A DNA stretch of 64,000 nucleotides from Sutcliffiella tianshenii (GCF_016908565.1 NZ_JAFBED010000004.1:339798-403797); one strand, 5' to 3'. Counted from the stretch's first letter, positions 48,627 to 59,232 are shown. Notes: a model not told the origin generated them from the letters alone. Made by a program: numbers and translations.

Positions 48627-49604
48627 TTAGTTTGTCACCAATAGCTTTTTGAACTCTGCTGTCAATAAAGGTACTACTTCAAACAGGTCCCCAACGATGC
48701 CGTAATCTGCAATCTTGAAGATATTCGCTTCCGGATCTTTGTTGATTGCCACGATCACCTTGGAGTTGGACATACCAGCCAAATGCTGGATCGCACCTGA
48801 GATACCGCAAGCGATATAAAGATCAGGAGTGATGACTTTACCTGTCTGTCCGATCTGCAGGGAATAGTCGCAATAGTCCGCGTCACATGCTCCACGTGAT
48901 GCTCCGACTGCTGCACCAAGCACATCGGCAAGCTCTTTAAGCGGTTCAAATCCTTCTGTACTCTTTACTCCCCGGCCGCCAGCCACAACGATTTTCGCTT
49001 CGGATAGGTCGACGCCGTCCGTTGCTTTGCGCACCACTTCCTTGATGATGGTACGAAGATCTTTTACATCCACGTCCATTGAGGAAACCTCTCCAGTTCT
49101 GGATTCATCCTTTTCAAGAGCTGCGATGTTATTCGGACGGACAGTTGCAAAGATAAGGCCATCCGTTACGATTTTCTTTTCAAACGCTTTCCCGGAATAG
49201 ATCGGTCGGGTGAACACCAGGTTTCCGCCAACTTCCTCAACTTCAGTAGCATCGGAAACAAGTCCTGAATTCAACTTGCTTGCAAGCTTTGGAGAAAGGT
49301 CTTTCCCTAATGCAGTGTGTCCGAAGATAAGTCCTTCCGGTTTTTCTGCGTCGATGACAGCCGTTAAAGCTTGTGCATATCCATCGGATGTATACGTTTT
49401 CAAATTAGCGTGTTCTACTGTGATGACACGGTCAGCTCCGTATGCAATAAGCTCCTGTGCCAGGGAACCAACGCCCTCCCCGACTAAAATCGTAACAACT
49501 TCTCCACCCTCTGCCACTGTTTTACCTGCAGCAATCGCTTCAAATGAAACATTACGCAATGCCGATTCACGTACCTCTGCTAAAGTTAATACTTTTCTTG
49601 CCAT
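48627..49604 (-). CDS. etfA: Electron transfer flavoprotein alpha subunit
   Basis: The 325-residue subunit binds FAD through GQTGKVITPDLYIACGISGAI and the preceding AAVGASRGACDADYC region. With EtfB it passes electrons from acyl-CoA dehydrogenases to the quinone pool. It is the last gene of the fatty-acid degradation operon. Confidence 0.97.
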   Translation of the reverse strand: MARKVLTLAEVRESALRNVSFEAIAAGKTVAEGGEVVTILVGEGVGSLAQELIAYGADRVITVEHANLKTYTSDGYAQALTAVIDAEKPEGLIFGHTALGKDLSPKLASKLNSGLVSDATEVEEVGGNLVFTRPIYSGKAFEKKIVTDGLIFATVRPNNIAALEKDESRTGEVSSMDVDVKDLRTIIKEVVRKATDGVDLSEAKIVVAGGRGVKSTEGFEPLKELADVLGAAVGASRGACDADYCDYSLQIGQTGKVITPDLYIACGISGAIQHLAGMSNSKVIVAINKDPEANIFKIADYGIVGDLFEVVPLLTAEFKKLLVTN

Positions 49605-49645
49605 GTTTGTCTCCTCCTGTCCATGTATCGATCCTTCTGTATATG

Positions 49646-50419
49646 TTAAATTACTTTCGCTTCATTTCTAAGTGCTGCAACAAGTTCTTTTACTTGTGCA
49701 TCAAGCTCGCCCTGCAAGACTCTTCCCGCTTCTTTTTTAGGCGGCAGATAGATTTCCAATGTTTTTGTTTTGGCTTCCACATCATCTTCTTCAAGATCAA
49801 GATCATCCAGTTCCAGTTCCTCCAAAGGCTTTTTCTTTGCCTTCATGATACCAGGCAATGATGGGTAGCGTGGTTCATTCAACCCTTGCTGAGCCGTCAC
49901 CAATAATGGAAGAGATGTCTCGATTACTTCTGAATCCCCTTCCACGTCACGGGTGATGGTCACTTTTTGCCCTTCGATTTCAAGCTTCGTGATCGTTGTT
50001 ACGTAAGGGATGTCAAGAAGTTCTGCAACACGAGGTGCCACTTGACCTGAGCCTCCATCGATCGCTACGTTACCACCCAGGATTAGATCTGCATCCTTGT
50101 CTTTCAGGTATTCCGCCAAGATTTTTGCTGTTGTGAACTGGTCACCGTTTTCAATATCATCCTCTGTATTGATCAGTACTGCTTTATCAGCACCCATTGC
50201 CAATGCCGTACGAAGTTCTTTTTCCGCTTCTTCGGTACCAACAGTGACAACAGTGATTTCACCGCCATGAGCGTCTCTTACCTGAATGGCTTCTTCCACT
50301 GCATATTCATCGTAAGGGTTGATGATAAATTCCGCCCCGTCCTCATTTATTCCACCATTTGACACCGTCAATCTTTCTTCCGTATCAAACGTTCTTTTAA
50401 GTAGCACATAAATATTCAT
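49646..50419 (-). CDS. etfB: Electron transfer flavoprotein beta subunit
   Basis: The 257-residue subunit has the ETF-beta signature (VAPRVAELLDIPYVTTITKLEI). The ATG at 50419, eight bases from AGGAGGT, is preferred over a GTG one codon earlier. It is followed by etfA after 41 nt. Confidence 0.96.
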   Translation of the reverse strand: MNIYVLLKRTFDTEERLTVSNGGINEDGAEFIINPYDEYAVEEAIQVRDAHGGEITVVTVGTEEAEKELRTALAMGADKAVLINTEDDIENGDQFTTAKILAEYLKDKDADLILGGNVAIDGGSGQVAPRVAELLDIPYVTTITKLEIEGQKVTITRDVEGDSEVIETSLPLLVTAQQGLNEPRYPSLPGIMKAKKKPLEELELDDLDLEEDDVEAKTKTLEIYLPPKKEAGRVLQGELDAQVKELVAALRNEAKVI

Positions 50420-50483
50420 CACAGTACCTCCTGTTTAAACATTAGTTTTATTATCAATATTCTGTTTATTATAGATAAAAAAA

Positions 50484-51257
50484 TTACTTCCCTTTGAATT
50501 CGGGAGCTCTTTTTTCTATAAACGCCTGGATGCCTTCTTTTCCATCTTCGGAAGTAAATACTTTTCCAAATAGCTCTGCTTCCCTTTTTACGCCGTTATG
50601 ATATTCCTGCGTTTTGGAGTAGCGGGACAATTCAATGACAGAAGCCACAGAAATCGGTCCTTTTTGTGAGATTTTCTTTGCCATTTTAAATGCTTCATCC
50701 ATTAAGGACTCTTCTTCAAATGCATGATTCGCCAGTCCCCATCTGACCGCTTCATCCCCGGTCAAAGGATCACTTGTGAATAACATTTCAAAAGCTTTGG
50801 CAGAACCTACTAATCTAGGTAAACGCTGTGTTCCTGCGAAGCCCGGGATAAGCCCCAATTGAAGCTCAGGCAAACCAAGCTTGGCTGTTTTTGACACAAG
50901 ACGGATATGACAACCCATCGCAAGCTCAAGCCCCCCGCCGAGAGCAGCCCCATGAATGGCAGCTATGATCGGTTTAGGGAAGGTTTCCATCTTTTCGAAA
51001 AGGTCCTGGCCGAATTGAGCGAGCCTCGCAAATTCTTCCCCTGTCTCGACAGTGGTGAATTCCTTGATATCCGCTCCCGCCGAGAAGAACCTGCCTTCCC
51101 CGCGAAGAAGTATCACACGGACTTCCTCCTGATTTTTCAACTCATCCAGAACAAATGAAAGCTCTTTCAAAACTGCGGACGATAATGCATTTGCCGGCGC
51201 TTTATCAATGGTAATGACAGCAACCCTATCCTCCACATTCACATGTAGAAAACTCAT
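50484..51257 (-). CDS. fadB: Enoyl-CoA hydratase
   Basis: The 257-residue crotonase-family enzyme hydrates trans-2-enoyl-CoA in beta-oxidation. The oxyanion-hole loops are SAGADIKEF (~58-66) and IHGAALGGGLELAMGC (~100-115). The catalytic Glu region LQLGLIPGFAGTQRLPR is present. It lies after fadR. Confidence 0.95.
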   Translation of the reverse strand: MSFLHVNVEDRVAVITIDKAPANALSSAVLKELSFVLDELKNQEEVRVILLRGEGRFFSAGADIKEFTTVETGEEFARLAQFGQDLFEKMETFPKPIIAAIHGAALGGGLELAMGCHIRLVSKTAKLGLPELQLGLIPGFAGTQRLPRLVGSAKAFEMLFTSDPLTGDEAVRWGLANHAFEEESLMDEAFKMAKKISQKGPISVASVIELSRYSKTQEYHNGVKREAELFGKVFTSEDGKEGIQAFIEKRAPEFKGK

Positions 51258-51293
51258 CTTCCATCCCTCCTTATGTAGAAAACCGGAGCCGCT

Positions 51294-51884
51294 TTAAGGT
51301 GTGGCTCCAAACCCTTTGATCAATAGATCATGAACACGCGGTGCAATTGCTGTCAGGTCATACTTCTGATCATTCATCACCCAGGTGGTGATGGTTTCAT
51401 CAATCGTCCCGAAGACCATCTGCCTTGCAAGGCGCACATCCAGATCATCTCTGAACTCACCGGTTTCCTTCCCGACTGTCAGAACTTCATCCACAACCAT
51501 TAAATACCCCTTCAGCACTTCGTTAATCTTCAATCGGAGCTCTTTATTGGATTGCCTTAGTTCCAGCTGGGTGACGATGGCCAGGTGATGGTCGGCTGCA
51601 AGCATGGAAAAGTGTTTTTGTATCAACGTTAATAGTTTCTCTTTTGATGTCGATTTTCCTGCAATTTCTTGACGAATCTTTTCGACGAAGAGCCCCATTT
51701 TTTCCTGAAAGAGCGAAATAAGAATGTCTTCTTTATTTTTGAAATATAGATAAATGGTTCCGTCCGCCACACCTGCCTGTTTCGCAATCTTGGAAACTTG
51801 GGCATGATGGTAGCCGTTTTCTGCCATGACGATGACTGCGGCATCTATTATTTGTTTGTATTTAGGTTTTTGTTGTTGTTTCAA
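51294..51884 (-). CDS. fadR: Fatty acid degradation regulator FadR (TetR family)
   Basis: The 196-residue repressor has a TetR N-terminal helix-turn-helix (VAKQAGVADGTIYLYFKNKE-like IAKQAGVADGTIYLYFK). Its C-terminal domain should bind long-chain acyl-CoA, releasing DNA. The start is TTG behind AAAGGAGA. A perfect FadR operator overlaps its own promoter, so it is autoregulated. Confidence 0.95.
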   Translation of the reverse strand: MKQQQKPKYKQIIDAAVIVMAENGYHHAQVSKIAKQAGVADGTIYLYFKNKEDILISLFQEKMGLFVEKIRQEIAGKSTSKEKLLTLIQKHFSMLAADHHLAIVTQLELRQSNKELRLKINEVLKGYLMVVDEVLTVGKETGEFRDDLDVRLARQMVFGTIDETITTWVMNDQKYDLTAIAPRVHDLLIKGFGATP

Positions 51885-51905
51885 CCTGTTCTCTCCTTTT
51901 GCAAA

Positions 51906-51960
51906 ATGAATGAATAATCATTCATAAATTTATAATACTTCACGCGAAAAGAACTGTCAA
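51906..51960 (-). promoter_or_regulatory. fadR promoter with perfect FadR operator
   Basis: TTGACA (51955-51960) and TATTAT (51932-51937) are spaced by 17 bp. The palindrome ATGAATGAATAATCATTCAT (51906-51925) covers the start-site region and matches the FadR box consensus (TGAATGAnTAnTCATTCA) exactly. Bound FadR would block fadR-fadB-etfBA. Confidence 0.93.
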
Positions 51961-51995
51961 TTACTATCTTATCATATTATTCTGAGAATGGCAGA

Positions 51996-52039
51996 TAAAA
52001 AGAAAAAGACGATGCATTCATCATCTTTTTCTTTTTAGA
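51996..52039 (-). terminator. Terminator of lcfA
   Basis: A long stem (AAAAGAAAAAGATGATG with its near-complement) and a 4-nt loop are followed by T residues. It separates lcfA from the fadR promoter. Confidence 0.85.
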
Positions 52040-52062
52040 ATGTGGATAACAGTTTGCTCGTT

Positions 52063-53751
52063 TTATTTTGCGATCTTTTGTTTTTCTTCTTCGATCAATG
52101 CTCTTCTTAGGATTTTGCCGACTGCTGTTTTTGGGAGTTCGTCCCTGAATTCATATAGTCTTGGAACCTTGTAGGCGGCGAGATGCTTTCTTGCATACAC
52201 ATCAAGCTCTTCCTCGTTCAAGGTTGTGCCTTGTTTTTTGACGACATATGCTTTTACCGTTTCCCCTCTATATGGGTCCGGTATTCCTGCTACGACCACT
52301 TCCTGGACCTTTTCGTGCTCATACAGAACTTCTTCTATTTCACGAGGATAGATATTGAAGCCGCCGGCAATGATCATGTCTTTTTTACGGTCGACGACAT
52401 AGAAGAAACCTCGTTCGTCCATATAGCCCAGGTCACCGGTCAAGAGCCAGCCATCCTTCAGCACCGCCTCCGTCTCTTCCTTACGGTTCCAGTAGCCTTT
52501 CATTATTTGCGGGCCTGTTACCACAATTTCCCCGATCTCGTTTACCTGTGCCTCTTCCCCGGTTTCCATGGAAATGATTTTGGAATCAGTGTTAGGCCAT
52601 GGAATACCGACGCTTCCCGGAACTCTTTCATCCCATAGAAAATTCGCATGTGTCACAGGGGAAGCCTCTGAAAGCCCATAACCTTCCACAAGCTTACCGC
52701 CGGTTACCCGCTCAAACTGTTCCTGTACCTCAACGGGAAGTGCAGCCGATCCGCTGATGCAGGAATCAATGGAGGAAAGATCATATTTTTGGATATCAGG
52801 ATGGTTCAGTAGTGCGATATAGATGGTGGGAGCCCCCGGAAATAGGGTTGGCTTCTCCTTTTGGATTGTTTTCAACGTAGTTTCGGGATCGAATTTCGGC
52901 AAAAGCACCATTTCAAATGCCTGCATGATGGAAAGGTTCATGACAGCCGTCATTCCATACACATGGAAAAACGGCAAAATCCCGATTACTTTCTCCTGTG
53001 CCCTTTTACATTTATACATCCATTTTACACTCATCGTGGTGTTTGACACCAAGTTCATATGTGTCAGCATGACGCCCTTCGGGAAGCCTGTCGTCCCTCC
53101 AGTATATTGAAGTAAGGCCAAATCATTCTCCGGATCAATATCCACATCGATCTCGTTCACCTGGGATTCCTTCATCACTTCTGTGAAGAGATGATTTTCC
53201 CCGTTATGTTCCACTTTCACGACGATGCCGTATTGCTTTTTCTGGACAAAAGGGTAAAGCATATTTTTCGGGAACGGCAAATAATCTTTTATGCCCGTAA
53301 CGATGATATCCTTGAGCTTTGTCAGCGCTTTCACTTTTGAGACCCGTGGATAGAGGATATCGAGCGTTATGATGATTTGGGAACCCGAATCATTGATCTG
53401 ATACTCTAGTTCCCTTTCCATATATAGCGGGTTGGTCTGCACAACGATCCCGCCTGCAAAAAGCACGCCATAATAGCTGATGACGGCCTGGGGACAGTTA
53501 GGCAGCATGATCGAGACCCGATCCCCCTTTTTCACACCAAGGTCCCTCAGGTAGTTTGCAAGTTTTAGTGATTGATCGTACAGCTCCTGGAAAGTAAGCT
53601 TTTTCCCCAGAAAATGTATGGCTGTTTTGGAAGGATGTTCAATGGCAGCTTCCTTTAGATAGGATTGAAGTGTTCTTTGTTCGAAGTCGATTTCATGAGG
53701 TATTTCACTAGGATAAAGCGAGAGCCATGGCTTATTCATTACTTGTTCCAA
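52063..53751 (-). CDS. lcfA: Long-chain fatty acid-CoA ligase
   Basis: The 562-residue adenylating enzyme activates fatty acids for beta-oxidation. Motifs are LLQYTGGTTGFPKGVMLTH (~residue 210), EGYGLSEASP and the hinge DRKKDMIIAGGFNIYPREIE. The start is TTG, seven bases from GGAGG. It is the first gene of the cluster, but a terminator follows it. No FadR box is visible before it. Confidence 0.96.
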   Translation of the reverse strand: MEQVMNKPWLSLYPSEIPHEIDFEQRTLQSYLKEAAIEHPSKTAIHFLGKKLTFQELYDQSLKLANYLRDLGVKKGDRVSIMLPNCPQAVISYYGVLFAGGIVVQTNPLYMERELEYQINDSGSQIIITLDILYPRVSKVKALTKLKDIIVTGIKDYLPFPKNMLYPFVQKKQYGIVVKVEHNGENHLFTEVMKESQVNEIDVDIDPENDLALLQYTGGTTGFPKGVMLTHMNLVSNTTMSVKWMYKCKRAQEKVIGILPFFHVYGMTAVMNLSIMQAFEMVLLPKFDPETTLKTIQKEKPTLFPGAPTIYIALLNHPDIQKYDLSSIDSCISGSAALPVEVQEQFERVTGGKLVEGYGLSEASPVTHANFLWDERVPGSVGIPWPNTDSKIISMETGEEAQVNEIGEIVVTGPQIMKGYWNRKEETEAVLKDGWLLTGDLGYMDERGFFYVVDRKKDMIIAGGFNIYPREIEEVLYEHEKVQEVVVAGIPDPYRGETVKAYVVKKQGTTLNEEELDVYARKHLAAYKVPRLYEFRDELPKTAVGKILRRALIEEEKQKIAK

Positions 53752-53823
53752 TTCATTCCCTCCCTTTTCGGCCTGTACTATTACAATAGGCCTATATCTT
53801 TTTGTTATAGTATATCAGTAATC

Positions 53824-53841
53824 CTATAAAAATTATAACAT
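53824..53841 (-). promoter_or_regulatory. Candidate extended -10 of lcfA
   Basis: The 18-mer ATGTTATAATTTTTATAG is identical to that before hemA and contains an extended -10 (TGtTATAAT). No good -35 is visible. Confidence 0.4.
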
Positions 53842-53878
53842 TTTTTTAATATTTAGATAAATCTGGATGTTTTTCAAT

Positions 53879-53917
53879 ACAAAAAAGAGTTTGACCAATG
53901 TTGATTTGGTCAAACTC
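53879..53917 (-). terminator. Terminator after yshE and the 27-residue peptide gene
   Basis: GAGTTTGACCAA and TTGGTCAAACTC form a perfect 12-bp stem with a 7-nt loop, followed by six T residues. Confidence 0.95.
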
Positions 53918-53925
53918 CTGCTTCT

Positions 53926-54009
53926 TTACGCCAAAAAGAATAAATATACGATCCCGATCAATACGAATAATCCACATAGTCCAATCAGTACTTTTGCTAA
54001 AGTTTCCAT
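53926..54009 (-). CDS. 27-residue single-pass membrane peptide
   Basis: An ATG at 54009 with AAGGAGA six bases upstream opens 27 codons ending in TAA. The peptide starts METLAKVLIGLCGLF and continues as one hydrophobic helix ending in FFLA. It begins 11 nt after the yshE stop and ends 8 nt before the terminator stem, so it is the last gene of that transcript. The function is unknown. The ribosome site and its neat fit between yshE and the terminator are the support. Confidence 0.7.
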   Translation of the reverse strand: METLAKVLIGLCGLFVLIGIVYLFFLA

Positions 54010-54020
54010 ATCATTTCTCC

Positions 54021-54428
54021 TTACCCGATGCTTGCCCCGATGATAAATGACAGTCCTACAGATATGACAAAGGAAATTAGTCCTACTGCCCGATTGTCCT
54101 TGCTTATTTCATCGTCAATATTGAAGCTTGGTGTCAGAAATTCAAAGATGAAGTAGGCGAATAGCAAAAGGACAAAGCCAAGTGCTCCCCACCCTATCAT
54201 CGTAAAAAGGGTATCATGGTCCAGAATGGAGTAGCGGAAGATGTTGGCGATACCGAGTATCTTTCCTCCTGTTGCCAACGCTACCGCGATATTGCCTTTT
54301 TTGATTTCCTCCATATTGTGATATTTCGTTACAAGCTCAAAAATTGCCAGAAATAAGATCATGCAAAGGACTACCACGCTGAAATTGGCTGCCGTTCTTA
54401 CTAATTCATTCTCCCAGAAACTAGACAT
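54021..54428 (-). CDS. yshE: YshE, DUF350 membrane protein
   Basis: The 135-residue protein has four membrane helices and the DUF350 pattern (GNIAVALATGGKILGIANI and DNRAVGLISFVISVGLSF), which is a two-fold repeat. It follows mutS2 by 15 nt, as in B. subtilis. The function is unknown. Confidence 0.9.
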   Translation of the reverse strand: MSSFWENELVRTAANFSVVVLCMILFLAIFELVTKYHNMEEIKKGNIAVALATGGKILGIANIFRYSILDHDTLFTMIGWGALGFVLLLFAYFIFEFLTPSFNIDDEISKDNRAVGLISFVISVGLSFIIGASIG

Positions 54429-54443
54429 TGTTTGCTCCCCCTG

Positions 54444-56801
54444 TTATTTCAGCTCGACCACTGTCACTCCGGTTCCGCCTTCTGAAGCTTCTCCAAAGCG
54501 ATAATTTTTCACAGAGCGATGATTTTTCAAATAATTTTGCACCCCGATGCGCAGCGCACCTGTTCCTTTTCCATGAATGATCGATACGCGATGATAGCCT
54601 GCAAGTGTTGCATCATCGATATATTTCTCCACTCGCATCAGTGCGTCCTCAAAGCGCTCCCCGCGGAGGTCCAGCTCGATATTTACATGATAGTCCTTGC
54701 CTTTAATTGTAGCCAAAGGCCTTGTTTCAACAGGTTTTGGCCTGCTTATATACTGGATATCCTTTGTTTTCACTTTCATTTTCAGGATCCCTATCTGAAC
54801 CTGCCATTCCTTGTCATTCGTCTTTTCCACTAGGTGGCCTTTTTGATTCAGGCTCAGGATCTTTACCTCGTCGCCTGGCTCCAAGGTCTGATTGGTTGCT
54901 TCCTGCTTTTTGGTTGAGGCAGACTTTTTGACGGTCGGCACAGCTTCTTCGAGGCGTTTTTTCGCATCGATCAGTTCATGCTCTTTTACATTGGCATGTT
55001 GTTCGATTCTCATTTTCCGAAGTTCCCTGATGACCTTCTCAGCTTCCTCTTTTGCCTCTTCCACCATTTTTTCAGCTTTTTGAGCTGCTTTTTCCATGAG
55101 TTTATCGCGCTCTTCGTTCAGCTCCTGCATTTGTTCCTGTAGGTCCTCATGCAATTTTTGTGAAGTCTTCCTGACACTCTCGGCCTCTTTCCATTCTTCC
55201 TCCGCTTTCTTTTGGGAGGCTTCTAGTGAGGCAATCATGTTCTCCACTTTGTTGCTGTCTTCACTCACAAAACCTTTTGCACGATCGATGACATCCATGG
55301 ATAAACCAAGGCGCTTCGAAATTTCGAATGCATTGCTTCGGCCCGGTACACCGATCAAAAGACGATAGGTCGGGCTTAGCGTATTGACGTCAAATTCCAC
55401 ACTCGCATTTACCACGCCATCCCTGTTATAACCGTACGCCTTCAACTCCGGGTAATGGGTCGTTGCGATAACACATGCTCCACGGCTATATACTTCATCC
55501 AAAATGGAGATGGCAAGTGCCGCCCCCTCTTGCGGGTCTGTACCTGCTCCGAGCTCATCGAAGAGCACAAGGCTGTCATGGTCCACCTTTTTCAAGATAT
55601 CCACGATATTCACCATATGGGAGGAGAAAGTACTTAAACTCTGCTCGATCGACTGTTCATCCCCGATATCAGCATATACGGCCGAGAATACTCCGACTTC
55701 AGAGCCATCCTGCGCTGGAATATGCAATCCGGCCTGTGCCATGATCGTCAAAAGTCCCAAAGTCTTCAAAGTGACTGTTTTTCCCCCTGTATTCGGTCCG
55801 GTGATGACAATGGAGGTATAATCTTTTCCAAGTTCGATCGTGTTCGGAACCACTTCATCCGGAGAAATAAGCGGATGACGGGCCTGGACGAGCCTTACAT
55901 GCTTTTGGTCATTGATGGCAGGCTTTGTCCCTTTGACATGTTTTCCATATTTCGCTTTAGCAAACATGAAGTCGATCTCAGCCAGTATCATCACATTCGC
56001 CAAAAGCTCTCTTGCAACCTCTGCAACCTCTGTGGACAGTTCAGCTAGAATGCGGTCGATTTCAAGCTTTTCTTTCACTTTCGCCTCCTGAAGCACATTG
56101 TTCAGGTCTACCACCTGCTGCGGCTCTATGAAAAGAGTTGCACCTGAAGAAGACTGGTCATGGACAATCCCGCCGTAAGCCCCTCTGTATTCCTGCTTGA
56201 CCGGGATGACATAGCGTTCATTCCTGATCGTGATGATGGCATCGGAAAGCATTTTCTGGGCATTGGATGAACGGATCATGCTTTCAAGCTTTTCACGGAC
56301 CCTCGATTCCGTCGAGCGCAGCTGCTGACGGATCCCTCGAAGCTTGTCGCTTGCTCCATCCAACACTTCCCCGTATTCATCGATGCAGTTTTTAATGTTT
56401 CTTTCAAGATCTGGATAGATGTTCAACTGCTCCATATAATTTTTCATGATGGGAACATCGATTTCATCATTGAGCAGGTCTTCTACAAAACGATCAAGCT
56501 TCCTTGCTGCGTAGATCGTCCCTGCAACATCCAATAGTTCGTGCGTGTTTAACATGCCGCCGATCTCAGCTCGTTTCACATGTGAACGAATGTCGGTGAT
56601 ACCGCCAAGTGGCACCTCCCCTTTTAAACGGAGGATCATGGCCGCTTCGTCGGTCTGCGCCTGTCTATCCACCACTTCCGCATATTCGGTGGATGGCAGG
56701 AGCTCTGCCACCTTTTCTTTACCTAATGAGGAAGCTGTAAAGGATGCCAATTTATCTTTTACTTTATTAAATTCCAAAACCTTCAATACTCTCTGTTGCA
56801 C
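54444..56801 (-). CDS. mutS2: MutS2, ribosome-collision/recombination ATPase
   Basis: The 785-residue protein has the MutS core and ATPase with Walker [10 protein letters not shown] (~335). A long coiled coil (~515-630) and a C-terminal Smr domain ([18 protein letters not shown] ... [12 protein letters not shown]) follow. It lacks the mismatch-recognition domain I of MutS. In B. subtilis it acts on stalled ribosomes and affects recombination. The start is GTG. Confidence 0.96.
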   Translation of the reverse strand: MQQRVLKVLEFNKVKDKLASFTASSLGKEKVAELLPSTEYAEVVDRQAQTDEAAMILRLKGEVPLGGITDIRSHVKRAEIGGMLNTHELLDVAGTIYAARKLDRFVEDLLNDEIDVPIMKNYMEQLNIYPDLERNIKNCIDEYGEVLDGASDKLRGIRQQLRSTESRVREKLESMIRSSNAQKMLSDAIITIRNERYVIPVKQEYRGAYGGIVHDQSSSGATLFIEPQQVVDLNNVLQEAKVKEKLEIDRILAELSTEVAEVARELLANVMILAEIDFMFAKAKYGKHVKGTKPAINDQKHVRLVQARHPLISPDEVVPNTIELGKDYTSIVITGPNTGGKTVTLKTLGLLTIMAQAGLHIPAQDGSEVGVFSAVYADIGDEQSIEQSLSTFSSHMVNIVDILKKVDHDSLVLFDELGAGTDPQEGAALAISILDEVYSRGACVIATTHYPELKAYGYNRDGVVNASVEFDVNTLSPTYRLLIGVPGRSNAFEISKRLGLSMDVIDRAKGFVSEDSNKVENMIASLEASQKKAEEEWKEAESVRKTSQKLHEDLQEQMQELNEERDKLMEKAAQKAEKMVEEAKEEAEKVIRELRKMRIEQHANVKEHELIDAKKRLEEAVPTVKKSASTKKQEATNQTLEPGDEVKILSLNQKGHLVEKTNDKEWQVQIGILKMKVKTKDIQYISRPKPVETRPLATIKGKDYHVNIELDLRGERFEDALMRVEKYIDDATLAGYHRVSIIHGKGTGALRIGVQNYLKNHRSVKNYRFGEASEGGTGVTVVELK

Positions 56802-56829
56802 GTAACCATAACTCCCTTCTCTGCTTGTC

Positions 56830-58551
56830 TTACATATGATGGCGTGATAAGAATCTCTTCAGCTCATCTTCCGTCCATGTGTTGATGACATTCTCTTTTT
56901 TGATCCAGCCTTTTCTTGCAGCCGCAACACCCGTTTCCATATGTTCAAGCATATCGATGCTGTGGGCATCGGTATTGATGACAAGCTTCACACCCGCATC
57001 CTGTGCAAGTCTTACATATTTGCTCGCAAGGTCCAATCTGTGTGGATTGGCATTCAGCTCAAGCGCGGTATCCGTATCCTTTGCCAGTTGTATCAGCATT
57101 TCCATATCCACATCATAGCCTTCCCTTTTACCTATCAGTCTTCCTGTAGGATGGGCGATGATGTCCACATGGTTGTTTTCCAATGCCGTTTTCAAGCGCT
57201 CCATGATCACTTCTCTCTTTTGCGAGAAGCTGGAGTGGATGGAGGCGATGACAAGGTCCATCTCTTCAAGCAACTCATCATCATAATCCAAGGAACCATC
57301 CGGCAGGATATCCATCTCCACACCTGAGAGTACCGTAATATCGTCATATTTTTCATTTAGCTTGCGTATTTCTTCCTTTTGCTGACGAAGCCTTTCCGCT
57401 GTCAGCCCGTTTGCAACCTTCAAGTACTGGGAATGATCTGTAATCGCAATGTATTTATAGCCTTTGGCTCGGCACGCTTCAATCATTTCCTCAAGCGTAT
57501 AGGCGCCATCGCTCCAGGTTGTATGCATATGCAGGTCGCCCTGGATGTCCTTTAAGGAAATAAGTGGAATTTCTCCATTTTCAATGACATAATCCACTTC
57601 CTTGCCATCTTCCCGGACTTCAGGAGGGATAAAAGGAAGATCGAAATGCTTGAAAAATTCTTCTTCCGTTTTGAAATGGGTGATCTCACCAGTTTCCACA
57701 TTTTCCACACCGTATTCGCTTATCTTCTCACCACGGTCCTTAGCGAGCTGGCGCATGCGGACATTATGATCCTTGGAGCCGGTAAAATGGTGCAGGGTCG
57801 TCGGAAAACTGATCGGCTCCACCATTCGGAAATCGACGGAAACATCATAGTTGTATTCAAGTACGATCGAAACCTTCGTATCACCGTTTGAGATGATTTC
57901 CTTCACCCGGTCCATTTCCACAAGCTTCTCCCGGACCTCTCCCGGATTTGTGGTAGAGATGATAAAATCTAGATCTTTTATCGTTTCTCTGTATCTTCTT
58001 AAACTTCCCGCCCTGGAAAAGGCTTCTATTCCCGTGATTTTGGAAAGGTACTGCTCTATTTCCTCTGCAATCTCCGTCATAAAGGAAATTGGCAGGCGAT
58101 CTGGCCTTTTTCCTACCTCATCTATGGAAGCAAGTATCTTTTCTTCCGTTTTCTTTCCGAACCCGGCAAGCGCCTGAACCTTACCTGCTTCACAAGCCTC
58201 TTTTAACGTCACAATATCCACTACGTTTAATTCCTGATAAAGTTTCGCAATTTTCTTTCCGCCAAGGCCCGGCAGATTCAATAATGGGACCAACCCCGCT
58301 GGAACCTGCTCCTGCAATTCCTCCAGCACCGATGATTTCCCTGTCTCCAGTACCTCTTGTATGACGGAAGCCGTCCCTTTTCCAATGCCGTTTATCTTCG
58401 TAAAATCATCGATCTGACTTAAGCTTCTTTCATCGTTTTCAAGTGCCAATGCTGCTTTCCTGAAAGCTGACACTTTAAAGCCGTTTTCACCTTTCAGTTC
58501 CATATATATCGCAATGGTCTCCAACCATTTGACAATCTGTTTTTTGTTCAC
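56830..58551 (-). CDS. polX: Family X DNA polymerase/3'-5' exonuclease PolX
   Basis: The ~573-residue protein has N-terminal helix-hairpin-helix motifs ([27 protein letters not shown]), a Pol-beta-like nucleotidyltransferase domain and a C-terminal PHP domain ([19 protein letters not shown]). It acts in gap filling and base excision repair. The GTG at 58551 gives [14 protein letters not shown], matching the family start; an upstream GTG three codons earlier is less likely. Confidence 0.95.
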   Translation of the reverse strand: MNKKQIVKWLETIAIYMELKGENGFKVSAFRKAALALENDERSLSQIDDFTKINGIGKGTASVIQEVLETGKSSVLEELQEQVPAGLVPLLNLPGLGGKKIAKLYQELNVVDIVTLKEACEAGKVQALAGFGKKTEEKILASIDEVGKRPDRLPISFMTEIAEEIEQYLSKITGIEAFSRAGSLRRYRETIKDLDFIISTTNPGEVREKLVEMDRVKEIISNGDTKVSIVLEYNYDVSVDFRMVEPISFPTTLHHFTGSKDHNVRMRQLAKDRGEKISEYGVENVETGEITHFKTEEEFFKHFDLPFIPPEVREDGKEVDYVIENGEIPLISLKDIQGDLHMHTTWSDGAYTLEEMIEACRAKGYKYIAITDHSQYLKVANGLTAERLRQQKEEIRKLNEKYDDITVLSGVEMDILPDGSLDYDDELLEEMDLVIASIHSSFSQKREVIMERLKTALENNHVDIIAHPTGRLIGKREGYDVDMEMLIQLAKDTDTALELNANPHRLDLASKYVRLAQDAGVKLVINTDAHSIDMLEHMETGVAAARKGWIKKENVINTWTEDELKRFLSRHHM

Positions 58552-58650
58552 TTGTATCACCTAACCTCATGAATGATAGTCCTCTAAATAAAATCATACA
58601 AATAATTGACCCAAAAGTACAATTGAAAAACCGATATTCTTGGACAGCAA

Positions 58651-58684
58651 AAGAAAAACTCCTCAAGAAAGAAGAGGAGTTTTA
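58651..58684 (-). terminator. Terminator of zapA-cvpA
   Basis: AAAACTCCTC and GAGGAGTTTT pair perfectly and are followed by T residues; the stem overlaps the cvpA stop codon. Confidence 0.88.
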
Positions 58685-59227
58685 GTTTCCAGCCATATAC
58701 CCTGTCCATAAATCCTTCAGCTTTTCAGAAAAAACAGGCGTATTTTCGACGATACCCTTCGCCATGGAGGAATCGCTGATTGAGCTTTGGACAATTTCAA
58801 GCGGCACCAAGGCACCTATGTATAGAAATATGAACACTATCAAATAAACTTCCACAAATCCCAGCAACGCACCTGCCCAACTGTTCACCTGTTTCAGGAT
58901 TGGCAGATGGGAGAGGAAATCAAACATCGAACCGATAATCTGCGCTGCAATCCTTGTGCCGAAAAATAACATGGCAAAAGCTATGGCACGATAGTAAGCT
59001 GTATCCAAGCTTATTGTCTCAAAAAACATTTTCGCGGACTCAGGATCGCCAAAGCTTGGCATCGGTATCCAAAGCTTCAGTTTCGGTGCGAGATCCGCAT
59101 AGAACATATATGCTACGACAAACGCAGCGATAAAACCGGACAGATGTACGATCTGCATGATAAAACCGCGGCGTATGCCTATAATTAACCCCATTATGAA
59201 CAAGAAGATAATGATTAGATCCAACAT
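58682..59227 (-). CDS. cvpA: CvpA/YshB family membrane protein
   Basis: The 181-residue protein has four to five membrane helices and the CvpA pattern (GLIIGIRRGFIMQIVHLSGFIAA-like start). It overlaps the end of the zapA leader by spacing only 5 nt from its stop. CvpA-family proteins are linked to envelope homeostasis; no precise role is known in Bacilli. Confidence 0.9.
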   Translation of the reverse strand: MLDLIIIFLFIMGLIIGIRRGFIMQIVHLSGFIAAFVVAYMFYADLAPKLKLWIPMPSFGDPESAKMFFETISLDTAYYRAIAFAMLFFGTRIAAQIIGSMFDFLSHLPILKQVNSWAGALLGFVEVYLIVFIFLYIGALVPLEIVQSSISDSSMAKGIVENTPVFSEKLKDLWTGYMAGN

Positions 59228-59232
59228 TCCAT

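Noticed and set aside
53824-53838. Certain PerR site before lcfA
   Set aside because: The match overlaps an extended -10 and there is no known peroxide control of lcfA, so I keep it only as an observation.
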